22,571 bases of DNA, from positions 1-22,571 of the forward strand of contig DASVCA010000084.1 of assembly GCA_036381835.1 (NCBI GenBank), in the 5' to 3' direction. Below, piece by piece: positions 1 to 6,947 of this stretch. The DNA is from DASULK01 sp036381835 (lineage in GTDB: Bacteria > Actinomycetota > Actinomycetes > Mycobacteriales > Micromonosporaceae). Position 1 is the stretch's first letter. Each line of letters opens with the position of its first letter. The notes under the pieces were generated by a model, which ran no database searches, had not been told where the DNA came from, and saw only the letters and a list, made by a program, of their open reading frames with translations. The position numbers and the translations under genes were made by a program.

Positions 1-2373
1 GACCGTCGGCTCCTTGAAGAAGTCGGCCAGGGTCAGCTCGGGGTGCAGGTCCTGCGTCACGAGCATCGCCACGAACGAATCCCCGCCGACGTCGAAGAAG
101 TTGCTGTCCCGGTCCACCGGGCCTCGGTCGAGCGCCGCCTCCCATACCTTTGCGACCCGCCGCTCCCACTCGTCATCGAGCACCTGTGCGGGCACCGCGA
201 CGACCGGTGGGGCGGCCGTACCGGCCAGTCGCGACAGCGCGACCCGGTCCACCTTCCCGTTTCGGCTCAGCGGCAGCGCAGCCAACTCGATCACCATCGC
301 CGGCACCATCGGCGCGGGCAGCCGGGCGGCCACCCACGCCCGGATTTCTTCGGACGCGACCGCCTCCCCGGGTTCGATCACCAGGTATGCGACCAGTTGC
401 CGTCCGGTGAGGGGGTCTCCGACGGCCGACACTGCGCATGCTCGCACCGCCGGATGCGCCAGGATCGCCGCCTCGACCTCTCCGGTCTCGATCCGTACCC
501 CGCGGATCTTGACCTGGAAGTCGACCCGGCCGAGCAGTTCCAGCAGCCCGTCCGAACGGTAGCGGGCGATGTCGCCGGTACGGTACAGCCGCTCCCCGAC
601 GATCGGGCCGAACGACCAGTCGATGAACTTCTCGCGGGTCAGCTGCTCGTCGCCGAGGTACCCGCGGGCCAGCCCGGCACCGGCCAGATACAGCTCTCCG
701 GCGACGCCGGCGGGAACCGGCTGGCCGGCCGGATCCAGAACGTAGGTGCGCTGGTTGGCCATCGGCCGGCCGTACGGGATGCTCACCCACCCCGGATCGA
801 CCCGGTCGACCTCGTAGATCGTGGAGTGAATGGAGGCTTCGGTGGCCCCGCCGAGGCTGACGAACCGCAGCCCGGGTGCCAAGGCTCGAAGCCGGTCCGG
901 GAGTGCGAGCGGGATCCAGTCCCCGCCGACCAGCGCCAACCGTAGCCCGCCGAGGTCGCCACCGACCCGCTCGGCCCGGGTGACCGCCAGATCGAGCAGC
1001 GACGGTGCCGAGTTCCACACCGTCACCCGATGCCGGCGCAGCAGTTCGAGCCAGTGCGCGGGCTCCTTCGCCCGCGAAACGGTGGGCACCACCACGGTGC
1101 CCCCGCCGACGGTGAGGCCCAGGAACTCGTAGACCGACATGTCGAAGTTCAGCGACGACAGCGCGAGCACCCGGTCTCCGGGACCGACCCGGTAACGGGT
1201 GTTCAGGTCGACCAGGTTGTTCAGCACCCCGCCGTGCCGCAGCGCGATACCCTTCGGCTGCCCGGTCGAGCCCGACGTGTAGATCAGGTAGCACAGGTCG
1301 TCGGGCCCGACCCGGTCCTCCGGAGGGGTGGCCGGGCAAGCCGCGATCAGCTCGGCGTCGGCGTCCAACCGCACGACGGTCAGCTGTCCCGCCGGCACCC
1401 GATCCGCCAGCTCCGACCGGGTGACGAGCACCCGGCAGTCCGCGTCCCGCAGCATCGCCTGCAGCCGGGACACCGGATAGTCCGGGTCGAGCGGAAGATA
1501 GGGTCCGCCGGCCTTGAGCACCGCCAGCACTCCGACGAGGAAATCCGGCCCCCGGTTCAGGCACAGCCCGACCGGCACGCCACGATCGACGCCGATCTGC
1601 CGCAGCCGGTGGGCCAGTCGATTGGCCGCGGCATCCACCTCGGCGAACGTCAGCCGGAGGTCCCCGCAGATCAGCGCTACGGCCTCCGGCTGCTCCCGCG
1701 CCCGCTCGGCGAAGGCGGTGTGCAGCGTCGGCCCCGGCAGCGGCAGATCGACGGCCGTGTCGTTCCATTCGACGAGGATCTGCCGCACCTCATCCGGCGG
1801 GAGCAACGGTAGCTGCGGCACCGACGTGGCCGGGGCGGCCGTGGCCGCACCGAGCAGGGTCGCCAGGTGGCGGAGCAGCCGCTGCGCCGTGTGCGTTTCG
1901 AACAGGTTGCCGTCGTACACCAGTCGCACGGCCGGTTCGCCGCCGGTCCCGACCTGCAGCAGCAGCTCTCGCCCGGCGGTGGCCGAAGCGCCCACGTCGT
2001 CGGTGACCTCGAACGCCACCGGCGCGAAGGCCGGGTCCGGTCCGGCCCCGACCGGTTCGGCCAACCGCGCCATCACCTGATCGACGAGCGCCCCGAAGGC
2101 GAGATCGGCGTCGGCCGGCCGAGTCTCGATCATCCGGCAACCGGCCGCATCGGTCACCGCGACGGCGACGTCCGCCTGGCCGGTGTACCGGGCCAGCAGC
2201 GCCACGAAGCCTGCCAGCAGCACCGCCTGCGGGGTGGCGCAGCGGGCGGCGGCGAGGTCGAAAACGGACACGGGCAACGCCTCGCCGACCACGGCCGCCG
2301 GTCGCGGGACAGCGTCCGGGGCCGGACGGCGATCGCCGCGAACCCGGACCGGATCGATGTGGACCATGGTCAT
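1..2373 (-). CDS. Nonribosomal peptide synthetase, partial (C remnant - A - PCP ...)
   Basis: The reading frame runs open from ATG 2373 off the left edge (791 codons visible, no stop). Residues 1-180 resemble the C-terminal part of a condensation domain (for example VLLAGFVALLARYTGQ near 51-66), but no HHxxxDG is present. An adenylation domain follows at about 195-700: LIYTSGSTGQPKG at 363-375 (A3), NFDMSVYEF (A4), GGATEAS (A5), LYRTGDIARY (A7), GRVDFQVKIRG (A8) and NGKVDR with the A10 lysine. A carrier domain follows with FFDVGGDSF, where Ser766 is the phosphopantetheine site. The substrate-pocket residues read as D-M-Y-N-L-G-L-I-H-K, nearest to Cys/Gly-type codes, so a small amino acid is my guess. 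The start overlaps the stop of the SHMT-like gene by ATGA and has GAGGTGG before it, so translation is coupled. Any domain after the PCP (TE, reductase, further modules) lies outside the window. Confidence 0.93.
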   Translation of the reverse strand, partial: MTMVHIDPVRVRGDRRPAPDAVPRPAAVVGEALPVSVFDLAAARCATPQAVLLAGFVALLARYTGQADVAVAVTDAAGCRMIETRPADADLAFGALVDQVMARLAEPVGAGPDPAFAPVAFEVTDDVGASATAGRELLLQVGTGGEPAVRLVYDGNLFETHTAQRLLRHLATLLGAATAAPATSVPQLPLLPPDEVRQILVEWNDTAVDLPLPGPTLHTAFAERAREQPEAVALICGDLRLTFAEVDAAANRLAHRLRQIGVDRGVPVGLCLNRGPDFLVGVLAVLKAGGPYLPLDPDYPVSRLQAMLRDADCRVLVTRSELADRVPAGQLTVVRLDADAELIAACPATPPEDRVGPDDLCYLIYTSGSTGQPKGIALRHGGVLNNLVDLNTRYRVGPGDRVLALSSLNFDMSVYEFLGLTVGGGTVVVPTVSRAKEPAHWLELLRRHRVTVWNSAPSLLDLAVTRAERVGGDLGGLRLALVGGDWIPLALPDRLRALAPGLRFVSLGGATEASIHSTIYEVDRVDPGWVSIPYGRPMANQRTYVLDPAGQPVPAGVAGELYLAGAGLARGYLGDEQLTREKFIDWSFGPIVGERLYRTGDIARYRSDGLLELLGRVDFQVKIRGVRIETGEVEAAILAHPAVRACAVSAVGDPLTGRQLVAYLVIEPGEAVASEEIRAWVAARLPAPMVPAMVIELAALPLSRNGKVDRVALSRLAGTAAPPVVAVPAQVLDDEWERRVAKVWEAALDRGPVDRDSNFFDVGGDSFVAMLVTQDLHPELTLADFFKEPTV

Positions 2374-3806
2374 CGGGCCACCTCCGCTGCCCTGTGTGCC
2401 GTGCCGTAACCGGGCAAGGGGAAGCGCGCGCACAACGCCCGGACCTCGGCCCGTACTGATCGCCGTACCTGTGGATCGAGTTCGTAGCTGACGTCGTCGA
2501 CCACCGTCACCGCCCGTAGCACGTCGTCGATCAGCGCCGCACACCGGCGCATCTCGGCCGGGCCCATCGCCCGCTGGGCCACGACGTTCGTGCCGAGCCG
2601 CAGTCCGCTGGCCACCGAAGGCGGGCGGTGATCACCGGGAATTCGGTTCCGGTTGGCCAGGATCCCGCACTCCTCGAGCGCCCGCTCGGCGACCAGGCCG
2701 CTGATGCCGGTCGGCCGCAGGTCCGCCACCACCATGTGGTTGTCGGTCCCACCGGTGAGCAGGTCGTAGCCCCGATCGAGCAACGCCGCGGCCAGCGCTC
2801 GGGCATCGTGCCGGATGCGCCGGGCGGTACCTCCGAACTCGGGGGTACACAGCAGGGCGAACGCACGGGCCTTCGCCGCCATGGCCGCCGGATTCGGCGT
2901 GCCCTGCGAGCGTGGGAAGACGGCTTGGCGCAGCAGCGTGGCGAGCGGGGTGCGCCCGTCCGGGCCGGGGGCCAGATGGTCGCGCCCCAACAGGATCAGG
3001 CCGCCCCGCGGGCCGCCGAGCTGCTTGTAGGTGCTCGTCGTCGTCACGTGGGCGTGATCTATGGGACTCGGGTGAATACCGGCGACGACCAGGCCCGCGA
3101 TGTGGGAGATGTCGGCGAGCAGGTAAGCACCCACCTCGTCGGCGATCTGCCGGAACCGGGCGAAGTCGATGTGTCGCGGGTAGGCGCTGGCACCGGCGAT
3201 GACAACCCCCGGGCGGTGTCGGTGCGCGAGCCGCGCAACCTCGGCATAGTCGATCCGCCCGTCCGCGCCCAGTCGGTAGTGGATCGCGCTGAAGATGCGG
3301 CCGCTCACCGAGGCCGGCGAGCCGTGGGTGAGGTGGCCGCCGGAGTCCAGGTCGAGCCCGAGAATCCGACCACCGGCCGGGAGCAGCGACAGGAGCACGC
3401 TCAGGTTGGCGCTGGAGCAGGAATGCGGCTGCACATTCGCGTACCGGGCACGGAACGCGGCCCGGGCCCGCTCCTCGGCGAGCAGTTCCACTTCGTCGAG
3501 CCGGCGGGTGCCGGGGTGGTACCGAGCCCCCGGGTAGCCCTCCGCGGTGACGTTCGCCAGTGCGGCGGCGGCGGCGGCGAGCACGGACGGGTCCGCCGCA
3601 CTGGTGGAGGCGACGAGTGCGAGGGTGTCCTGCTGGTCGGCCAGTTCCGCGTCGAGGAGCCCGGCGAGCAGGGGGTCCGCCTCATGCAGCGACCGGGCAC
3701 CGGCAGCGAGCAGGGCGGCGTGCGCGCAAGCACTGTCGCAGGCTCTTGTTCCGCGGGCCGGCTCGGCGGACTCACCGACCCCGAACCCGTTGGTCAGCAC
3801 CGTCAT
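2370..3806 (-). CDS. SHMT-like PLP-dependent enzyme (hydroxymethyltransferase/transaldolase type)
   Basis: The protein has 478 aa, slightly longer than typical bacterial SHMT (about 415-435) because of a 40-50 residue N-terminal extension. SHMT landmarks are clear: AEGYPGARYHPG (88-99), SCSSANLSVLL, GGHLTHGSP with the PLP-stacking His158, ADISHIAGLV with Asp232 and His235, TTTSTYKQLGGPRGG with the PLP lysine Lys261, and SGLRLGT with the carboxylate-binding Arg. Two usually invariant positions differ. The catalytic Glu of the LIASEN motif is Thr68 (VASTS), and the His before the PLP lysine is Tyr260. It is therefore unlikely to be housekeeping SHMT. Specialised relatives include L-threonine transaldolases and alpha-substituted serine hydroxymethyltransferases. 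The start is ATG 3806, which overlaps the upstream stop (ATGA); the end overlaps the NRPS start (ATGA). It most likely makes or modifies the amino acid loaded by the NRPS (inference). Confidence 0.9.
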   Translation of the reverse strand: MTVLTNGFGVGESAEPARGTRACDSACAHAALLAAGARSLHEADPLLAGLLDAELADQQDTLALVASTSAADPSVLAAAAAALANVTAEGYPGARYHPGTRRLDEVELLAEERARAAFRARYANVQPHSCSSANLSVLLSLLPAGGRILGLDLDSGGHLTHGSPASVSGRIFSAIHYRLGADGRIDYAEVARLAHRHRPGVVIAGASAYPRHIDFARFRQIADEVGAYLLADISHIAGLVVAGIHPSPIDHAHVTTTSTYKQLGGPRGGLILLGRDHLAPGPDGRTPLATLLRQAVFPRSQGTPNPAAMAAKARAFALLCTPEFGGTARRIRHDARALAAALLDRGYDLLTGGTDNHMVVADLRPTGISGLVAERALEECGILANRNRIPGDHRPPSVASGLRLGTNVVAQRAMGPAEMRRCAALIDDVLRAVTVVDDVSYELDPQVRRSVRAEVRALCARFPLPGYGTAHRAAEVAR

Positions 3807-4636
3807 GACAACAACTCGTCGACGACGCGCGCCACCTCGGTGCTGCGCATGAACTCCCGGTGCGGCACGTCCAGGTAGATCGCGTCGGCGACCAGGCGGG
3901 CCCGCTCCGCTTCCGGGAACGTCGCCAGACCGGACCCCGGCGTGCTGCTGTTGACCGCGGTCGCGACCGACCATATCCCGACCTTGTCCAATTCGGCGGC
4001 CGCGGCGAACCAGTGCAGGTACGCGGTGAACAAGCCGACGAACTCCGCTGCCCGCGTCGACGAGAAGCCCGATCGGAGCAGGCCGGGCGCAACCACCTGA
4101 TGGCACAGGGCACCGATCGCCTTCGCCACCGACAGAGAGTCGCCGGGGGCGGCGAGCGCGGCCCGCCCCCGTGCCAGCGCCGCCTCCGTCTCCTGTGGGG
4201 TGAGCACCGCCGACAGCCGTCCGATCATCCGCTCGTAGTGGTCGAACAGCGGCTGCCGGGACGACAGTTCGGGGTCGAGGAGGATCAGCCTGGGCGGTTG
4301 CGGCTGCCAGTCGCAGATCCGCTCGAACAGCGCCGCCGCGTAGAGGCTCCCGGTGCAGAAGCCGATGAGGGCCCGTACCGGGAGCCCGCTGGCACGGATG
4401 TCCGCGGCCCACCGGTCGACGTAGTCCGCGCCGCCCATGTCGGCTTCTTCGCCGTACCGCGGCGGAGCCGTCTCCCATACGTTGCACCGGGTCGTCAACC
4501 GTTCGACCAGCTCGGTGAAGGTCGCGGTGGGTCGGCCCGCCGCGGCGAAGTCGAACGTCACGACGAGATCGGCACCGTCCACCGCCCGTAGCACGTTGCA
4601 CGACCGGGGCGCGATGCGCGGGACGGATGTGGTCAT
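3803..4636 (-). CDS. Thioesterase-like alpha/beta hydrolase with Cys nucleophile
   Basis: The protein has 277 aa. The fold signature is a nucleophile elbow LIGFCTGSLYAA, in which Cys94 sits where Ser is expected in GxSxG. It is followed by RLILLDPEL with Asp121 and a late VPHREF with His259. The 27-residue gap from Cys94 to Asp121 equals the Ser80-Asp107 gap known for the surfactin synthetase thioesterase domain, supporting a Cys-His-Asp triad in a TE-type enzyme. A few NRPS thioesterases are known to use Cys, including the beta-lactone-forming one of obafluorin synthesis. It may release, proofread or cyclise the thioester on the adjacent NRPS. The start ATG 4636 has AAAGGTGG upstream. It lies 25 bp after the ligase gene and overlaps the SHMT-like gene by ATGA. 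The domain assignment is firm at fold level; the exact reaction is unknown. Confidence 0.8.
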   Translation of the reverse strand: MTTSVPRIAPRSCNVLRAVDGADLVVTFDFAAAGRPTATFTELVERLTTRCNVWETAPPRYGEEADMGGADYVDRWAADIRASGLPVRALIGFCTGSLYAAALFERICDWQPQPPRLILLDPELSSRQPLFDHYERMIGRLSAVLTPQETEAALARGRAALAAPGDSLSVAKAIGALCHQVVAPGLLRSGFSSTRAAEFVGLFTAYLHWFAAAAELDKVGIWSVATAVNSSTPGSGLATFPEAERARLVADAIYLDVPHREFMRSTEVARVVDELLS

Positions 4637-4661
4637 CAGCGCCACCTTTCCGACCGGGAGT

Positions 4662-6182
4662 TCATCGGGACGCGCCGGACTCGACCTGCTCCCGCAGCTC
4701 GTGCTTGAGGACCTTCCCGTTCGCACTGCGCGGCATGGACTCGACGACGTGAATCCGCACCGGCAGCTGCTCGGCGGTGAGGTGCTCGCGCAGGAACGTC
4801 GGCAGCTCGTCGACTTTGGCCGCATCACCGAGCACCACGGCGGCGACGACGTCCTGGTCGTCCGGGTTCCCGTCCCGGTCGACCCCGAACACGGCGGCTT
4901 CCTGGACCTCGGGATGCTCGTACAGCGCCGCCTCGACCTCGATCGTCGAGACGAGGCCGGTGGGTTTTCGGATAGCCACGTTTCGGCGGTCGAAGAAGTA
5001 GAGCATGCCGCGCTCGTCCACCCGGCCGAGATCCCCGGTACGGGTCCAGCGGTCCGCGTGCACCCGCTCGTTGAGCTGCGGGTTGTCGAAGTAGTAGCGC
5101 TTCGGTGCCGGGCTGCGCAGCCAGATCTCACCCAGCTCGCCCGGCGGTACCGGCGCACCGTCGTCCCCGACGATGCGCAGCTCCGTGTTGCGCACCGGCC
5201 GGCCGGTGGCCAGCGGATCCGCCGGGTCGAACGTGTGCCCGATCGACGCCGGAACGGCCTCGGACGCCGCGTACGACATGTTGATCCTGGCGTTGGGCAT
5301 GATCTTCAGCAGCCGTCGAGCGACCGCGGGTGGGAGCGCGGTGGACGCGTTCGCCAGGGTCTCGACGCAGCTGAGGTCGTAGCGTTCGCCGGCCCCGGAA
5401 CGCAGCAGCTGAAGTGCCAACCACGGGGTGATCATCACCGAGCCGATTCGGAACCTCTCGATGAGTTGCGCCATCCGCTCCGGGTCGTCCGTCGGACACA
5501 GCACCAGCGTGGACGGGGTGTGCACGGAGAAACTCATGGTGGTGGCGCTCGCGGTCGTACCCAGCGGCATCGGAGTCAACAGCGGTTCCGGATCGCCGAA
5601 CAGGTAGAAGCCTTCCGGACCGCGACCATAGGTGAGGTTCCCGTGCGGCGAGGTGGACGCCTTCGCCAGGCCGGTCGTCCCGGAGGTGAAGAGGATGTCG
5701 GCGATGTCGGTGACCCGCACCCGCACCGGCACCTCACCGATGTCGGTGCCGGTGAGCTCGGCGACCGTGCCGGTGACCCCGGTGAACTCGTCGGGCGGAG
5801 GGTTTCCCGCGCCGTGCACCACGGCCACCGCCCGGCACCAGGTGAGGCGACGCATCGTCTCCTGCGCACCGACCCCCCGGTTGAGGTGGATCGCCGTCGC
5901 GCCGGCCTTGAGCACGCCGAGATAGGCGATGGCGTAGTCGATCCAGTCGAGGTCGTCGTATCGCAGTCCGACGACCTGCCCGTGCCGCACGCCGGCCGCG
6001 ATCAGGCCGTGCGCGAGCGCGTTCGACCGCTGGTCCCATTCGCCGTACGTCATGACGGCCTCGTCGTTGACGTTGAGCGCGATGCGGCCCGGCTGCAGTT
6101 CGGCCCGACGCCGCAGCAGGTCGGGCACCGTCCAACTGGTCGTGGTCTCCGGTACGTAGGGCCGCGTGGCGGCGTGACTCAT
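4662..6182 (-). CDS. AMP-forming acyl/aryl ligase (ANL superfamily)
   Basis: The protein has 506 aa, the normal size for a stand-alone adenylating enzyme. The P-loop is ILFTSGTTGLAKAS; the middle motif is SYAASEA; the hinge region is DRWTRTGDLGRVD; and the C-terminal catalytic lysine lies in RSANGKVLKHEL. It should activate a carboxylic acid as acyl-AMP and pass it to CoA or to a carrier protein such as that of the neighbouring NRPS. The loop after the hinge reads RRNVAIRKPTGLVSTIEVE, unlike the common KDMIxxGGEN form, so substrate prediction by similarity is unsafe. ATG 6182 is preferred over the upstream in-frame TTG 6200 because AAGGAG precedes it by 7 bases. It lies 48 bp after the isochorismatase-like gene and is co-directional with the whole operon. 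Confidence 0.88.
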   Translation of the reverse strand: MSHAATRPYVPETTTSWTVPDLLRRRAELQPGRIALNVNDEAVMTYGEWDQRSNALAHGLIAAGVRHGQVVGLRYDDLDWIDYAIAYLGVLKAGATAIHLNRGVGAQETMRRLTWCRAVAVVHGAGNPPPDEFTGVTGTVAELTGTDIGEVPVRVRVTDIADILFTSGTTGLAKASTSPHGNLTYGRGPEGFYLFGDPEPLLTPMPLGTTASATTMSFSVHTPSTLVLCPTDDPERMAQLIERFRIGSVMITPWLALQLLRSGAGERYDLSCVETLANASTALPPAVARRLLKIMPNARINMSYAASEAVPASIGHTFDPADPLATGRPVRNTELRIVGDDGAPVPPGELGEIWLRSPAPKRYYFDNPQLNERVHADRWTRTGDLGRVDERGMLYFFDRRNVAIRKPTGLVSTIEVEAALYEHPEVQEAAVFGVDRDGNPDDQDVVAAVVLGDAAKVDELPTFLREHLTAEQLPVRIHVVESMPRSANGKVLKHELREQVESGASR

Positions 6183-6230
6183 GGACGACTCCTTAAGCAA
6201 GCCCGCTGGGCGGTGGCAACCGGCCCATGC

Positions 6231-6839
6231 CTACTGGTCTGCGCCGGCCTCCAGCGCGGCGACCACCTGCTGGGTGGACCGGACCCGGCCGATGAGCCGG
6301 AAGATCCGGTCGATGCTGTCCTGGTGCGCTCGGCCGTCGAACGCGGTCGTGGCGTCCTCGACGAGGATCTGCTCGAATCCCCGGTCGTGCGCCTCCCGTG
6401 CGGCCGCCTCCACACCGAGGTTCGTGGCCACTCCGCCGAACAGGAGCGTGTCGATGCCGCGCCCACGCAGCTGCGGCTCGAGGTCGGTGCCGTAGAACGA
6501 TCCCCACTGGTGTTTCACCACGTGTTTCGCTTCGAGATCGGCGAGGTCCGGCACGAGTTCGGCAAGCCGCGGATCGACGGGCCCGGCGGGGAAGGTGACG
6601 TCGGCGGTCGGCGTGAACGGCGGCGGGCCGCCGATCCCCATCGAGCCGCGGACCATGATGACCGTGCCGCCGAGTCCGCTGAGGGTGAGCGCGAGCCGCC
6701 GGGCGTTGGCGACCACGTCAGCGGGCTTGTGCGGGGCGAACGGGATGCCCGCGCCGAGCCCCTCCTCGACCACCCCGCGCTGCAGGTCGATAAGGACCAG
6801 TGCGGTGGTTCGCGGGTCGAGCCGCGCCTGACCTGTCAT
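6231..6839 (-). CDS. Isochorismatase-fold (cysteine hydrolase superfamily) hydrolase
   Basis: The protein has 202 aa. The superfamily core is visible: ALVLIDLQRGVV with Asp18, HVVKHQWGSFYGTDLE with Lys109, and LLFGGVATNLGVEAAAREA. At the position of the catalytic Cys in nicotinamidases and N-carbamoylsarcosine amidases (TNxCVxxTA) there is Gly142. Loss of that Cys is known in true isochorismatases (EntB type) and in YecD-like proteins, so amidase chemistry is unlikely. Cleavage of isochorismate or a related vinyl ether is possible, but no isochorismate synthase is in view. ATG 6839 is chosen over an upstream in-frame start at 6902 because GGAAGGAGG stands just before it. This is the first gene of the biosynthetic operon. 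Confidence 0.86.
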   Translation of the reverse strand: MTGQARLDPRTTALVLIDLQRGVVEEGLGAGIPFAPHKPADVVANARRLALTLSGLGGTVIMVRGSMGIGGPPPFTPTADVTFPAGPVDPRLAELVPDLADLEAKHVVKHQWGSFYGTDLEPQLRGRGIDTLLFGGVATNLGVEAAAREAHDRGFEQILVEDATTAFDGRAHQDSIDRIFRLIGRVRSTQQVVAALEAGADQ

Positions 6840-6889
6840 GGCTTCCTCCTTCCTGACCCAGGAGGTCACCCTGACGGGTGCACCGGCAT

Positions 6890-6917
6890 CCGCGCTGCTC
6901 AAGGGTGAGCAGCGCGG
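6890..6917. terminator. Perfect 12-bp hairpin between the tms operon and the NRPS operon
   Basis: CCGCGCTGCTCA and its exact complement TGAGCAGCGCGG flank a 4-base loop. It lies about 30 bp past the tmsB-like stop and 51 bp before the isochorismatase start, both on the minus strand. There is no U-tract, which is common for actinobacterial terminators. It could also serve as an operator for the downstream operon. Confidence 0.6.
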
Positions 6918-6947
6918 ACCGACGATGCAGTAGGTCGCGGCGGCGCG

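Noticed and set aside
173..1768. Long open minus-strand frame inside the NRPS
   Set aside because: It is a GC-bias shadow; the adenylation motifs are all in the neighbouring frame that runs off the left edge.
3807..4601. Upstream extension of the SHMT-like frame to 743 codons
   Set aside because: The extension lies inside the thioesterase gene in another frame; the ATGA overlap at 3806 marks the true start.
4437..6908. 823-codon plus-strand open frame
   Set aside because: It is antisense to the ligase and isochorismatase-like genes, which carry clear family motifs; its own product is Arg/Gly-rich with no recognisable domain.
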